Of a DNA stretch of 6,902 bases, positions 1 to 6,571 are shown piece after piece; position 1 is the first letter of the stretch; the number at the start of each line of letters is the position of its first letter. The notes below the pieces were generated by a model. That model did no database searches and was not told the DNA's origin. It was given only the letters and a program-made list of their open reading frames with translations. Location of the stretch: the NCBI GenBank assembly GCA_014380705.1, contig JACMJI010000236.1, positions 1-6,902 of the forward strand. Reading direction: 5' to 3'. A program made the position numbers and the translations under genes. The DNA comes from Gorillibacterium sp. (GTDB lineage: Bacteria > Bacillota > Bacilli > Paenibacillales > NBRC-103111).

Positions 1-1301
1 CACTTGGCCAGGTGCTGCTTGGGGGGGCATTTTCTGTCCTCATTCTTTCCCTTTTTGCTGCACATATACTCTACGACTTAATCTCTCCCACGCTAGCCTG
101 TGTGCTTTATCTGCTTTCGATTGGCATGGGCCTCTATCCAGCCCTTCGCCACCGCTCCGAGGCTCTATTAATTATAACCATGCTCGGTGGATACCTCATT
201 CCTTTCCTTGTTCATTTCGCTGAGCCTAATATGACGATGCTTGTTGGGTATGAGACTTTATTCTCCATCGCCATGATCCTCCTTGCTTTCCGCTACGCTT
301 ATTTTCCAGCGCTATACATTGCCTATGGGGTGCTGCATTTGCCTTTGCTCGTTTGGTCAACCTTTCCAGATATGGCAGGTATGGCGGATCATCGCAGCTT
401 GTATCTCATCGCAATATTACTTCAGCATCTACTTCTTTACATTCTGCTTACCTTCGGGCAGAGCGGTAAAAAGAACGTGCAGCCTGCTATTCTCTTTGTA
501 GGCTTTGGCGTGTGTGCAGCTTGGGCTTACAATCTATACCCGAATCCTGCGCATATCTATCCGCTGACCATTGCTGCTTTAGCTCTAGCGTACAGCCTTA
601 CCGCGGGTTGGTTATCCATTAAGAAACGAGATGTCACCGTATACTTGGCTGTAGCCACCTTTGGCTGGATGCTGTTACTCATCAACCTATTGGATTTCAG
701 CACACAACACGCAGCCATTGCGGCTGAAGGTACCATTGCGCTCTTGCTCGGGCTAACCATTCGAAACCGCTGGCAGCAAGCCACTGGCTTCCTCGTTTTC
801 CTATTTGGCTCCAGTCAGATCCTTATCACCCCTATCGGCAGCGTGCTTTCAAGTGAAACCTTCTCTTGGTTGGTCCTTATGGCAAGTCTTGTCTTGTTTC
901 ATCTATATAATCTTCGATTGCTCGCAGCAGAAAAAGATTTAAAGCCTGAGTGGATTCAGTGGTCTAAACCAAACACGCTGCTCTGGATACTGTCTGCCCT
1001 GTTTCTTATCTTTATTACCCAGATCACAAATATTGTTACAGATGCCTGGGATTCGGATCTGCGTCATCTGGTTCTATCCACTGTATGGCTGGTTTATGCC
1101 ATTACGATTATTGCTTTTGGTGTGCTAGCAAAGGCACGCAAAGCCAGATTTGCGGGTATACTCCTGCTATTCTTCACCCTGCTTAAGGTCATCTTCATTG
1201 ATCTCCCTGATGTCTCCATGGCGGTTCGAGCCATCTTATTTCTCGGTCTAGGTGGAATTGGTGTCGCCGTATCTCGACTCTTCTATACTCAAAAGAACTA
1301 A
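1..1301 (+). CDS. DUF2339 family multi-spanning membrane protein, C-terminal part (5' end outside window)
   Basis: The reading frame is already open at the left edge (codons from position 3 read L-G-Q before the GTG at 12), so the GTG is very probably internal and the gene is cut by the window. About 432 residues are visible, almost entirely hydrophobic helices (roughly a dozen membrane segments) joined by short loops. Two stretches resemble DUF2339 proteins: an early YPALRHRSEALLIITMLGGY segment, and a C-terminal block with Arg/Lys-rich KARKARFAGILLLFFTLLKV followed by an LGLGGIGVAVSRLFY-type final helix. Members of this family are usually 600-1000 residues, so about half is missing here. 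The function is unknown; it acts in the cytoplasmic membrane. The gene is convergent with the histidine kinase gene and shares a terminator with it. The family call is from remembered sequence style, not a profile search. Confidence 0.8.
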   Translation, partial: LGQVLLGGAFSVLILSLFAAHILYDLISPTLACVLYLLSIGMGLYPALRHRSEALLIITMLGGYLIPFLVHFAEPNMTMLVGYETLFSIAMILLAFRYAYFPALYIAYGVLHLPLLVWSTFPDMAGMADHRSLYLIAILLQHLLLYILLTFGQSGKKNVQPAILFVGFGVCAAWAYNLYPNPAHIYPLTIAALALAYSLTAGWLSIKKRDVTVYLAVATFGWMLLLINLLDFSTQHAAIAAEGTIALLLGLTIRNRWQQATGFLVFLFGSSQILITPIGSVLSSETFSWLVLMASLVLFHLYNLRLLAAEKDLKPEWIQWSKPNTLLWILSALFLIFITQITNIVTDAWDSDLRHLVLSTVWLVYAITIIAFGVLAKARKARFAGILLLFFTLLKVIFIDLPDVSMAVRAILFLGLGGIGVAVSRLFYTQKN

Positions 1302-1332
1302 GTCCCTGTATGCTCCTGTTATTTATCGTCAC

Positions 1333-1378
1333 AATAAACGGGAGGACCTGCATATCTGCAGGCCCTCCCGTTTATTTT
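1333..1378. terminator. bidirectional rho-independent terminator between convergent genes
   Basis: A near-perfect hairpin: 1333-1345 (AATAAACGGGAGG) pairs with 1364-1376 and, after one A/C mismatch, 1347-1352 (CCTGCA) pairs with 1357-1362, leaving a 4-base loop. On the plus strand the 3' arm runs into TTTATTTT, and on the minus strand into GTTTATT, so it can stop transcription from both the DUF2339 gene and the kinase operon. The kinase stop codon (1378-1380) directly abuts the stem. Confidence 0.9.
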
Positions 1379-2688
1379 CAAGACAAGGTAACAGTAAAGG
1401 TTGTACCTTCTCCTTCGACGCTCTGGACAGAGATGGTCCCCCCACATAAATCAATAACCTTTTTGACTATGGCTAGCCCCAGGCCATTCCCTTCACTCGC
1501 ATGCGAGCCTTCTGCCTGATAAAACTCTTCAAAAATTCGCTCTTGAGATGGTTTGGGGATACCCATACCCTCATCGGTAATTTGAACAACGGTTGTTTTT
1601 CCAATGTGAGATAATTGAATCGCGATCACCCCCGCATGGCGAGAGAATTTAATCGCGTTATGGATCAGGTTTATCCAAATTTGCTGAATTAATTCTTCAT
1701 TGCCGAGAAACTCGGTTTTTGGGAGGTCCAGTTCAAATTCAATTTCTTTTTGCTGCCAGTCGTTTTCGAGCAGCAGGATCGTTTTGCGGATCTGCTCATC
1801 TAAGAAGAAAGGCAGTTGCTTATCCAGGATCGTCTGATTCTCCAGTCTTGACAGCCTCAACATATTTGAGGATAGCTTGGTCAATCTTTCGGTTTCCTCA
1901 ATAATCACATCGGTATATTCATCAAATTTGGCTGCTGGTAAAGCCTTTGTTTTCAACAATCGAGCAAAGCCCTGTATGGATGAGATGGGGGTCTTGAATT
2001 CATGAGAGACGCTGCTGACGAAGTCCTTCCTCAGGTATTCAATGTGTTTGAGTTCCTTCGCCATCAGGTTAAAGTTATGGGCAAGCAGTCCAACCTCGTC
2101 CCTGCTGGAATAGTTGACATGAACATCAAAATTCCCTTTTGCCACTTGCCGTGTAGCATCCGTCAGCAGCTTTACGGGCTTTGTTATTTTTTGTACAGCG
2201 ATTAGCATCATGATCGACCCCATTGCAGCACAGAACAATAGCGTTGTTAACACTAAGTTTCTCATAATTGCTAAATAGGTGTTGACAACGGGAACCAACA
2301 TTACATACTGCTCTTTTATTTTGAAAAGAGAAACAGGGACATGCTTTTCGCTTCTATTTAAAACGAATACACTTTTATGGTTTTCGAGCATTTGTCTGCG
2401 CTGATCATCAATATGAACGGGAACATCCTCTACTTTTTCATACATCGTCAGGCTGTAAAAAGAGCTTCGGCTCAGTTCTACAATTTCTTTCGGACTCAAA
2501 TCCGTCTTATCTGCAAGCTGTACGATCGTATTCGCTTCCTCCAACAATTGCTCTTGAATATCCTTCAGTGTACGGTCAAAATAAAAATTCACGACAATTA
2601 CGAAAGATAAGATACAAGATATCAGTAAAATACTGATAAAAGTCAGAACAAACTTTAAACGAATTGATTTTAAACCAAATTTCTTCAT
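1378..2688 (-). CDS. HAMP-domain sensor histidine kinase of the transporter operon
   Basis: A membrane-bound sensor kinase of 436 residues, a normal length. Layout: TM helix about 12-34; extracytoplasmic domain about 36-142; TM helix about 143-165; HAMP linker about 165-217; HisKA dimerisation domain with phospho-acceptor His229 in SSVSHEFKTP; HATPase_c domain with N box (N340-LIHN-344), G1 box D372-E-G-M-G376, F box FEEFY (387-390 region) and G2 box G400-N-G-L-G404. All catalytic motifs are intact. The start codon overlaps the regulator stop as ATGA, and GGAG lies 8 bases upstream (2697-2700), so translation is likely coupled. The long extracellular domain argues against the BceS-type intramembrane-sensing class, which has almost no loop. 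It probably phosphorylates the adjacent response regulator; the ligand cannot be read from sequence, but its position after an exporter suggests an envelope-active compound. Confidence 0.93.
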   Translation of the reverse strand: MKKFGLKSIRLKFVLTFISILLISCILSFVIVVNFYFDRTLKDIQEQLLEEANTIVQLADKTDLSPKEIVELSRSSFYSLTMYEKVEDVPVHIDDQRRQMLENHKSVFVLNRSEKHVPVSLFKIKEQYVMLVPVVNTYLAIMRNLVLTTLLFCAAMGSIMMLIAVQKITKPVKLLTDATRQVAKGNFDVHVNYSSRDEVGLLAHNFNLMAKELKHIEYLRKDFVSSVSHEFKTPISSIQGFARLLKTKALPAAKFDEYTDVIIEETERLTKLSSNMLRLSRLENQTILDKQLPFFLDEQIRKTILLLENDWQQKEIEFELDLPKTEFLGNEELIQQIWINLIHNAIKFSRHAGVIAIQLSHIGKTTVVQITDEGMGIPKPSQERIFEEFYQAEGSHASEGNGLGLAIVKKVIDLCGGTISVQSVEGEGTTFTVTLS

Positions 2689-3359
2689 ATCAATTTCTCC
2701 ACTTTATAGCCTAAACCGCGTACGGTTACAATCTTAAAGGGCTCCACATGTTCAAGCTTTTCCCTCAGCCGTTTAATATGAACATCTACGGTTCGTTCGT
2801 CCGCCTCAGAGTCCAGACCCCAAATCTCGTCCATTAACTGCTGTCTGGTAAATATTTTCTTGGGATAGCTAAGCAGTTTAAAGAGGAGGTAAAATTCTTT
2901 CTTGGGCAGCTCAAGAACCTCGTCTTTTATCGTTATCGTAAGGGTATTATAGTCCAATGTCGCATCACCGACCGTAATTTTGTGTTCATTTGTGATTTGT
3001 GCCCGCCTTAGTAAGGCAGCAACACGCAATAGCATTTCATCCATATCGACAGGCTTTACCATATAATCGTCAGTTCCGGCCGTAAAGCCCCGCTTCTTAT
3101 CTTCAAAGGTTTCCTTCGCTGTAACCATCAAGATAGGCATCTGCACGTTCGCTTGTCTAAGCAATTCGGTTAATTCATACCCATCCATATCCGGCATCAT
3201 GATATCGCTAATCATCATATCGATATGGTTGCTGTTTAATAAACGTAACGCTTCTTCACTATTTCTCGCCTCTAATGCTTGATATCCACCCCGCTCCAAA
3301 TAAGCAGACATTAGCTTTCTGAGATTCTTATCATCCTCAACGACAAGCACCTGAATCAT
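2685..3359 (-). CDS. OmpR/PhoB-family response regulator
   Basis: A DNA-binding response regulator of 224 residues. The receiver domain (about 1-115) has the acidic pair D9/D10, phospho-acceptor Asp52 in ISDIMMPDMDG, switch Thr80 and Lys102 in the V-K-P motif. The C-terminal winged-helix domain (about 128-222) has the typical recognition helix DERTVDVHIKRLREKLE and closing wing VRGLGYKVE. The frame stays open for 18 codons upstream to 3413, but the start at 3359 is chosen because GGAAGGGGG sits 6 bases before it and the first strand MIQVLVVEDD begins there. Its stop overlaps the kinase start by 4 bases. It lies 141 bases downstream of the permease gene on the same strand, so it probably belongs to the same operon. 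It likely binds the tandem GTTCA repeat ahead of the adaptor gene (inference). Confidence 0.94.
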   Translation of the reverse strand: MIQVLVVEDDKNLRKLMSAYLERGGYQALEARNSEEALRLLNSNHIDMMISDIMMPDMDGYELTELLRQANVQMPILMVTAKETFEDKKRGFTAGTDDYMVKPVDMDEMLLRVAALLRRAQITNEHKITVGDATLDYNTLTITIKDEVLELPKKEFYLLFKLLSYPKKIFTRQQLMDEIWGLDSEADERTVDVHIKRLREKLEHVEPFKIVTVRGLGYKVEKLI

Positions 3360-3365
3360 TTGAAT

Positions 3366-3374
3366 CCCCCTTCC
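3366..3374 (-). promoter_or_regulatory. ribosome binding site that fixes the response regulator start
   Basis: Minus strand GGAAGGGGG, 6 bases before the ATG at 3359. No comparable site precedes the upstream in-frame ATG at 3413, so the 224-residue form is preferred to the 242-residue one. Confidence 0.7.
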
Positions 3375-3410
3375 TACGCAAAAATACAGTTGATTCACTA
3401 AGCAATGAAA

Positions 3411-3482
3411 CAAAGGAAACCTCTTCTGTTGGGTGGCAGCGAGTTTATCGACTGGACCTTGCCGCAGAGAGGGATTCCTTTG
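3411..3482 (-). other. 72-base imperfect hairpin between permease and response regulator genes (possible attenuator or processing element)
   Basis: In the transcribed (minus) direction the RNA begins CAAAGGAA and ends UUCCUUUG, an 8-bp perfect outer stem. Inside it, after a U/U mismatch and small bulges, CCUCU pairs with AGAGG and CUG with CAG, about 16 bp in all; an inner GGCA/UGCC helix can cap it. The 3' arm is followed by UUUCAUUG, which is only weakly U-rich, so it is not a textbook terminator. It sits in the only sizeable gap of the five-gene block and could lower regulator and kinase expression relative to the transporter, or protect or cleave the mRNA. The fold was done by hand. Confidence 0.5.
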
Positions 3483-3500
3483 CTATTTTATTTGTTTTCC

Positions 3501-4679
3501 TTATACACTTCTAAGCGCATCAATTGGATTCAGTCGGCTTGCTTTTCTTGCAGGAGCTAAACCAAATACAATGCCAACACCGCCCGAGAAACCGACCGCC
3601 AGTCCGATCGCTCCGAAGGAAATCGTAAAAACGAAGCCTATCGCAACGGCGACAATATAGGATACCAATAAACCTGCGATAATACCAACGAGTCCCCCGA
3701 ACAATGACAGGAAGATAGCCTCTAGTAAAAACTGCATTTGGATGCTTTTTGGCTCCGCTCCCAAGGCCTTACGCAGGCCAATTTCCATTGTTCTTTCTGT
3801 CACGGATACCAGCATCATATTCATAATACCAATTCCACCAACAACGAGTGCAATGGAAGCAATCCCTACAAGCATTAACTGAAGTGTTCCTTGCAGATCC
3901 GCGATCACATCTAGCAAACTGTCCATATTCATGATCGAGAAGCTGTTTTCTTTGAAGTTAAAAGCTTGATTCAGCACAACCTCTATGGCCTCGATGATTT
4001 CGTCGGATTTTTCCGCATCCGCCATGTAAATATCAACAGCCTTTATATTATTCGCCCCAATCATGCTCATCACATTACGGTAGGGAATCATTATGGTGTT
4101 ACTGCTGTCTGAAAACCTGGAAGCGAGCGAGCTCGATTCATTCATGATGCCAATAACGTTATAGGAAACTCCGTTAACCAAGAGCTTCTTACCGATCGCA
4201 TCGACTCCCATAAATAAATTGGCTTCAACGTCTTCACTAATCAGAGCTACCTTGTTTTTATTCTCCACATCAAGGAGGTTAAGCGGCCTCCCGCGTTTTA
4301 CCGGGTCCTTTTCCCGCTTAAAGTAAACCTCATTCTTGCCTTGGATCGATACCTCCTCCAAAACATTTCCGTTATAGACAATGTCCATCTGAAGTGAAGC
4401 CGTTGGGGAAACCCCATCTACTTGGTCGATTGCAGATAATTTTTTAATATCGTTCTCATGCAGTCCCATCTTCAGTGGTGTGCCATTCGCCTGAACCGTG
4501 AGCTTATTCGCACCCAGATCGGCTACCTGATTGCTTATTTCACCAGTTACACCCTGCACAATCGTAATCAGCGCAATAATTGCGGATACGCCAATGACAA
4601 TACCAAGTATCGTCAGAAACGAGCGCATTTTGTTCGTTATAATGTTCCGCCATGACATTTTTATGCTTTCTTTAAACAT
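3501..4679 (-). CDS. MacB/FtsX-type ABC transporter permease
   Basis: The membrane subunit of the tripartite exporter, 392 residues, typical for split MacB-type permeases such as YknZ. An N-terminal cytoplasmic stretch (MSWRNIITNKMRSFLT) leads into TM1 (about 21-43). A large extracytoplasmic MacB periplasmic-core-like domain follows (about 45-265), then three C-terminal helices (about 268-290, 317-345 and 353-375) forming the FtsX domain. The coupling-helix signature SVTERTMEIGLRKALGA (about 292-308) contacts the ATPase, and the C-terminus PARKASRLNPIDALRS is classic for the family. The start at 4679 is supported by GGAAGAGGTGAG just upstream and overlaps the ATPase gene by 8 bases. Met8 is a less likely alternative. 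MacB-type systems transmit ATPase motion across the membrane to the extracytoplasmic side rather than forming a simple channel; the substrate is unknown. Confidence 0.94.
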   Translation of the reverse strand: MFKESIKMSWRNIITNKMRSFLTILGIVIGVSAIIALITIVQGVTGEISNQVADLGANKLTVQANGTPLKMGLHENDIKKLSAIDQVDGVSPTASLQMDIVYNGNVLEEVSIQGKNEVYFKREKDPVKRGRPLNLLDVENKNKVALISEDVEANLFMGVDAIGKKLLVNGVSYNVIGIMNESSSLASRFSDSSNTIMIPYRNVMSMIGANNIKAVDIYMADAEKSDEIIEAIEVVLNQAFNFKENSFSIMNMDSLLDVIADLQGTLQLMLVGIASIALVVGGIGIMNMMLVSVTERTMEIGLRKALGAEPKSIQMQFLLEAIFLSLFGGLVGIIAGLLVSYIVAVAIGFVFTISFGAIGLAVGFSGGVGIVFGLAPARKASRLNPIDALRSV

Positions 4680-5367
4680 GAACGCTCACCTCTTCCTGGA
4701 GCGAGCCATCGAGAATACGGACAATTCGGCTTGCATTCTTGGCAATATTAACGTCATGCGTAATCATGATAATGGTTCTGCCTTCCTGATGAAACTCTTG
4801 GAATAATTCCATGACTTGTTGACCCGTTTTTTGGTCCAGCGCACCAGTGGGTTCATCCGCCAGCAGAAGCGTTGGTTCTGTTGCAACTGCTCTAGCAATC
4901 GCTACGCGCTGTTGCTGCCCGCCTGAAAGCTGATTAGGAAGATGATTGATTTTTTGTCCGAGACCCACTCGCTCTAAGACCGAAATCGCTTTTTTCCTGC
5001 GGTTAACAGGGGACAGACCCGCATAGATAAGTGGTAATTCTACGTTCTCCAGCGCACTTAACCGCGGCAGTAATTGAAAGGACTGAAAGATAAAACCGAT
5101 CTGCTTGTTTCTTATACGTGCAAGCTGACTTTCATTCAAGTCACTACTGTTCGTCCCGGAAATTATATATTCCCCACTTGTGGGCACGTCCAAGCAGCCG
5201 ATAATATTCATCATTGTGGATTTGCCCGAGCCTGAAGGCCCTAGGATGGAGACAAATTCGTTCTCATACACCTTGAGATTGATATTCTTCAGCACAATCT
5301 GTTCCTCATCACCCATGTAATAGGATTTGACGAGATTCGTCATGGCTAAAATCTCCTTCTTGTTCAT
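4672..5367 (-). CDS. MacB/LolD-type ABC transporter ATP-binding protein
   Basis: The cytoplasmic ATPase that powers the neighbouring permease, 231 residues. Motifs, all intact: Walker A GPSGSGKS (43-50), Q-loop Gln95 in [24 protein letters not shown] signature LSGGQ (147-151), Walker B LLLADE (167-172) with catalytic Glu172, D-loop ALD (176-178) and H-loop His204 in MITHD. The MacB/LolD/FtsE subfamily is indicated by KSYYMGDEE near the N-terminus and the tight pairing with a MacB-like permease. The start at 5367 overlaps the adaptor stop as ATGA. A second in-frame ATG at 5343 (Met9) has the better-spaced ribosome binding site, but starting there would cut into the first beta strand (ILAMTNL) conserved in the family, so the longer form is kept with some doubt. 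Confidence 0.95.
   Translation of the reverse strand: MNKKEILAMTNLVKSYYMGDEEQIVLKNINLKVYENEFVSILGPSGSGKSTMMNIIGCLDVPTSGEYIISGTNSSDLNESQLARIRNKQIGFIFQSFQLLPRLSALENVELPLIYAGLSPVNRRKKAISVLERVGLGQKINHLPNQLSGGQQQRVAIARAVATEPTLLLADEPTGALDQKTGQQVMELFQEFHQEGRTIIMITHDVNIAKNASRIVRILDGSLQEEVSVHV
5353..5358 (-). promoter_or_regulatory. internal Shine-Dalgarno-like AAGGAG inside the ATPase gene start
   Basis: Minus strand AAGGAG lies 9 bases before the in-frame ATG at 5343, a good spacing. The annotated ATG at 5367 instead has GGGGAGGA ending immediately before it, too close for normal initiation. Either start is reached by coupling from the adaptor gene, or a form shorter by 8 residues is made. Confidence 0.4.
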
Positions 5368-6239
5368 TCCTCCCCACCACCATCATCTGCACCTGGACCG
5401 AAGGGAGCACGTGAGCCATTCTTCAGTTGGGGAACCTCTATTGTCTCTCCCGATTTAACCCCCGACTTAATCTCAACCGTAGCTCCATCGTTAATTCCGA
5501 GTGTAACTGACTTGGCTTCTACCTTATCGCTGTCATTTGTATAGTAAACGTATGGCTTATTCTCGCTGTCGAATTGGATCGCTTTCATCGGTAATACCGT
5601 TGCATCAGCTACACTTTCGTTCAATAGCTGGACCTCTACAGACATCCCAACTAGTAAATCCGCGTCTTTCTCCAAATCGACCGATGCCGTAAAATAGGAA
5701 ACACCATTTACCGTAATCGCCTCTCTTGACACCTTCTTGACCTTACCGCTAATTTCTTTATTTAATGCATTAACCGTTACTTTTACTTCTTTGCCTGCGG
5801 CAACGGCCCCAAGGTCAAACTCATCCACTTTAATCGTAACCTGCAGTTTATCGTAATTGGTCAGATTCAGCAGTTGGCTGCCCGGCATAAGCTGAGCACT
5901 TTCTTCAATGTATATTTTAGCAACCTCTCCATCTATTTTGGATGTCAATTTCTCCCCTTGGGTGGTTTCGATCAAGACATCACCCTTCTTAACCTGATCC
6001 CCTTCGTTGACCGAAATTTTCTCTATTTGCATCATTTGATCAGCCATTACCATTTGTTTATCGATGGCTTCAATATTTCCTGAAAAGCTGTAATAGGTTG
6101 TAATGTTGCCCGTTTTAGCCGTTTCCTCGTCGTATTTGGCTAATTTAGCGCCGGGCTTAAGTATGACTAGACCGATCACAACCGCGATAATAATACCGAG
6201 CACGATAAATTTACTTTTTGATTTTCTCTTTTTGTTCAT
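5364..6239 (-). CDS. short membrane fusion protein (MacA/YknX-like adaptor) without alpha-helical hairpin
   Basis: The adaptor subunit of the ABC exporter, 291 residues, shorter than typical MacA or YknX proteins (about 370-390). A basic N-terminus (KKRKSKSK) precedes one hydrophobic helix (about 11-27) that should anchor the protein with the rest outside. The lipoyl half-motifs ISVNEGDQVKKGDVLIE (about 75-91) and IDGEVAKIYIEESAQLMPGSQL (about 102-123) are joined by only about ten residues (TTQGEKLTS), so the coiled-coil hairpin normally inserted there is absent. A beta-barrel domain (about 131-205) and membrane-proximal domain (about 214-270) follow, then a Gly/Asp/Glu-rich tail. GGAGG at 6247-6251 lies 7 bases before the ATG. 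It is the first gene of the operon; its stop overlaps the ATPase start. Function is inferred from domains and neighbours. Confidence 0.92.
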   Translation of the reverse strand: MNKKRKSKSKFIVLGIIIAVVIGLVILKPGAKLAKYDEETAKTGNITTYYSFSGNIEAIDKQMVMADQMMQIEKISVNEGDQVKKGDVLIETTQGEKLTSKIDGEVAKIYIEESAQLMPGSQLLNLTNYDKLQVTIKVDEFDLGAVAAGKEVKVTVNALNKEISGKVKKVSREAITVNGVSYFTASVDLEKDADLLVGMSVEVQLLNESVADATVLPMKAIQFDSENKPYVYYTNDSDKVEAKSVTLGINDGATVEIKSGVKSGETIEVPQLKNGSRAPFGPGADDGGGEE

Positions 6240-6270
6240 CGGTAAACCTCCACTTTTTTAGTATAGTTGG

Positions 6271-6276
6271 ATTATA
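6271..6276 (-). promoter_or_regulatory. probable -10 element of the transporter/two-component operon promoter
   Basis: Minus strand TATAAT, a perfect sigma-A -10, would start transcription near 6264 and give a leader of about 25 bases containing the GGAGG site. At 16-18 base spacing no hexamer resembles TTGACA, which is common at activator-dependent promoters. An alternative reading, TTGACC (6286-6281) with TATACT (6265-6260), has a short 15-base spacer and would start transcription almost on the ribosome binding site, so it is less likely. Confidence 0.55.
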
Positions 6277-6287
6277 GCCCGGTCAAA

Positions 6288-6303
6288 TGAACTCACTGTG
6301 AAC
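6288..6303 (-). promoter_or_regulatory. tandem GTTCA direct repeat, candidate operator for the response regulator
   Basis: Minus strand GTTCACAGTGA followed by GTTCATTTGAC: the GTTCA core (6303-6299 and 6292-6288) recurs at exactly 11 bases, the one-turn spacing used by OmpR/PhoB-family dimers. It covers the -35 zone of the TATAAT promoter and lies next to the -35 of the divergent promoter. A small perfect palindrome CTTTTGAAAAG (6303-6313) adjoins it. That it is bound by the operon's own regulator is inference. Confidence 0.5.
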
Positions 6304-6305
6304 TT

Positions 6306-6333
6306 TTGAAAAGTAAGGTTACGGTTTTATAGT
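6306..6333 (+). promoter_or_regulatory. plus-strand sigma-A-like promoter for the divergent micro-ORF
   Basis: TTGAAA (6306-6311), a 16-base spacer and TATAGT (6328-6333): five of six matches in each hexamer. It points away from the transporter operon toward the micro-ORF and predicts a start near 6340 with a leader of about 90 bases. The -35 abuts the tandem repeat, so a regulator bound there could affect both directions. Confidence 0.5.
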
Positions 6334-6428
6334 AATAATATTTACTTTGCACTAACACTCTTTTGATTCTGGCATTACGAAAGAAATTTATACTAATGAT
6401 GAAGCTGATTATGGAGGGTGAGTCGATT

Positions 6429-6488
6429 ATGTATTATGAAGAGGACCGGGTCCCGTACGAAGATGATTCTAGCGAATCCGACAAGTAA
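6429..6488 (+). CDS. 19-residue acidic micro-ORF, function unknown
   Basis: ATG to TAA encodes MYYEEDRVPYEDDSSESDK, with eight acidic and two basic residues and no hydrophobic segment, so it is neither a secreted nor a membrane peptide. The site GGAGGGTGAG (6413-6422) lies upstream at usable spacing. In-frame ATGs at 6411 and 6396 would give 25 or 30 residues, but the first lies within the ribosome binding site region and the second has only a weak site before it. It has its own candidate promoter (6306-6333) and a terminator after it (6572-6612), making a compact transcription unit divergent from the exporter operon. It may be a genuine small protein, a regulatory peptide, or a chance ORF on a small RNA. 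I do not recognise the family. Confidence 0.45.
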   Translation: MYYEEDRVPYEDDSSESDK

Positions 6489-6518
6489 AGCGGGCACTTT
6501 GATGACGCCGTGGTTTTA

Positions 6519-6533
6519 CCGATGCGGAATCGG
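6519..6533 (+). repeat. small hairpin in the 3' part of the micro-ORF transcript
   Basis: CCGAT (6519-6523) pairs with ATCGG (6529-6533) around the 5-base loop GCGGA. It is short and may be chance, but it falls inside the predicted transcript between the micro-ORF and its terminator. Confidence 0.25.
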
Positions 6534-6571
6534 CATGAACCTTCAAATACTAGTTATCATTTTGACATTAT

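Noticed and set aside
557..784. Antisense frame within the DUF2339 gene, and other overlapping frames inside the real genes
   Set aside because: They lie opposite or out of frame with well-supported genes, have low-complexity Ala/Ser-rich or Cys/Phe-rich products and no ribosome binding sites.
3378..3410. Possible separate promoter for the response regulator (TTTCAT, 18-base spacer, TATTTT)
   Set aside because: Both hexamers match poorly, so I could not support it over read-through from the transporter genes.
3360..3413. 18-residue N-terminal extension of the response regulator
   Set aside because: The extra residues precede the canonical receiver strand MIQVLVVEDD, and the strong GGAAGGGGG site serves the internal ATG at 3359.
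6389..6394. TATACT as -10 of the micro-ORF
   Set aside because: The nearest -35-like hexamer (TTGATT, 6363-6368) is 20 bases away, and a start just downstream would leave a leader of about 30 bases; TTGAAA-16-TATAGT is the better promoter.
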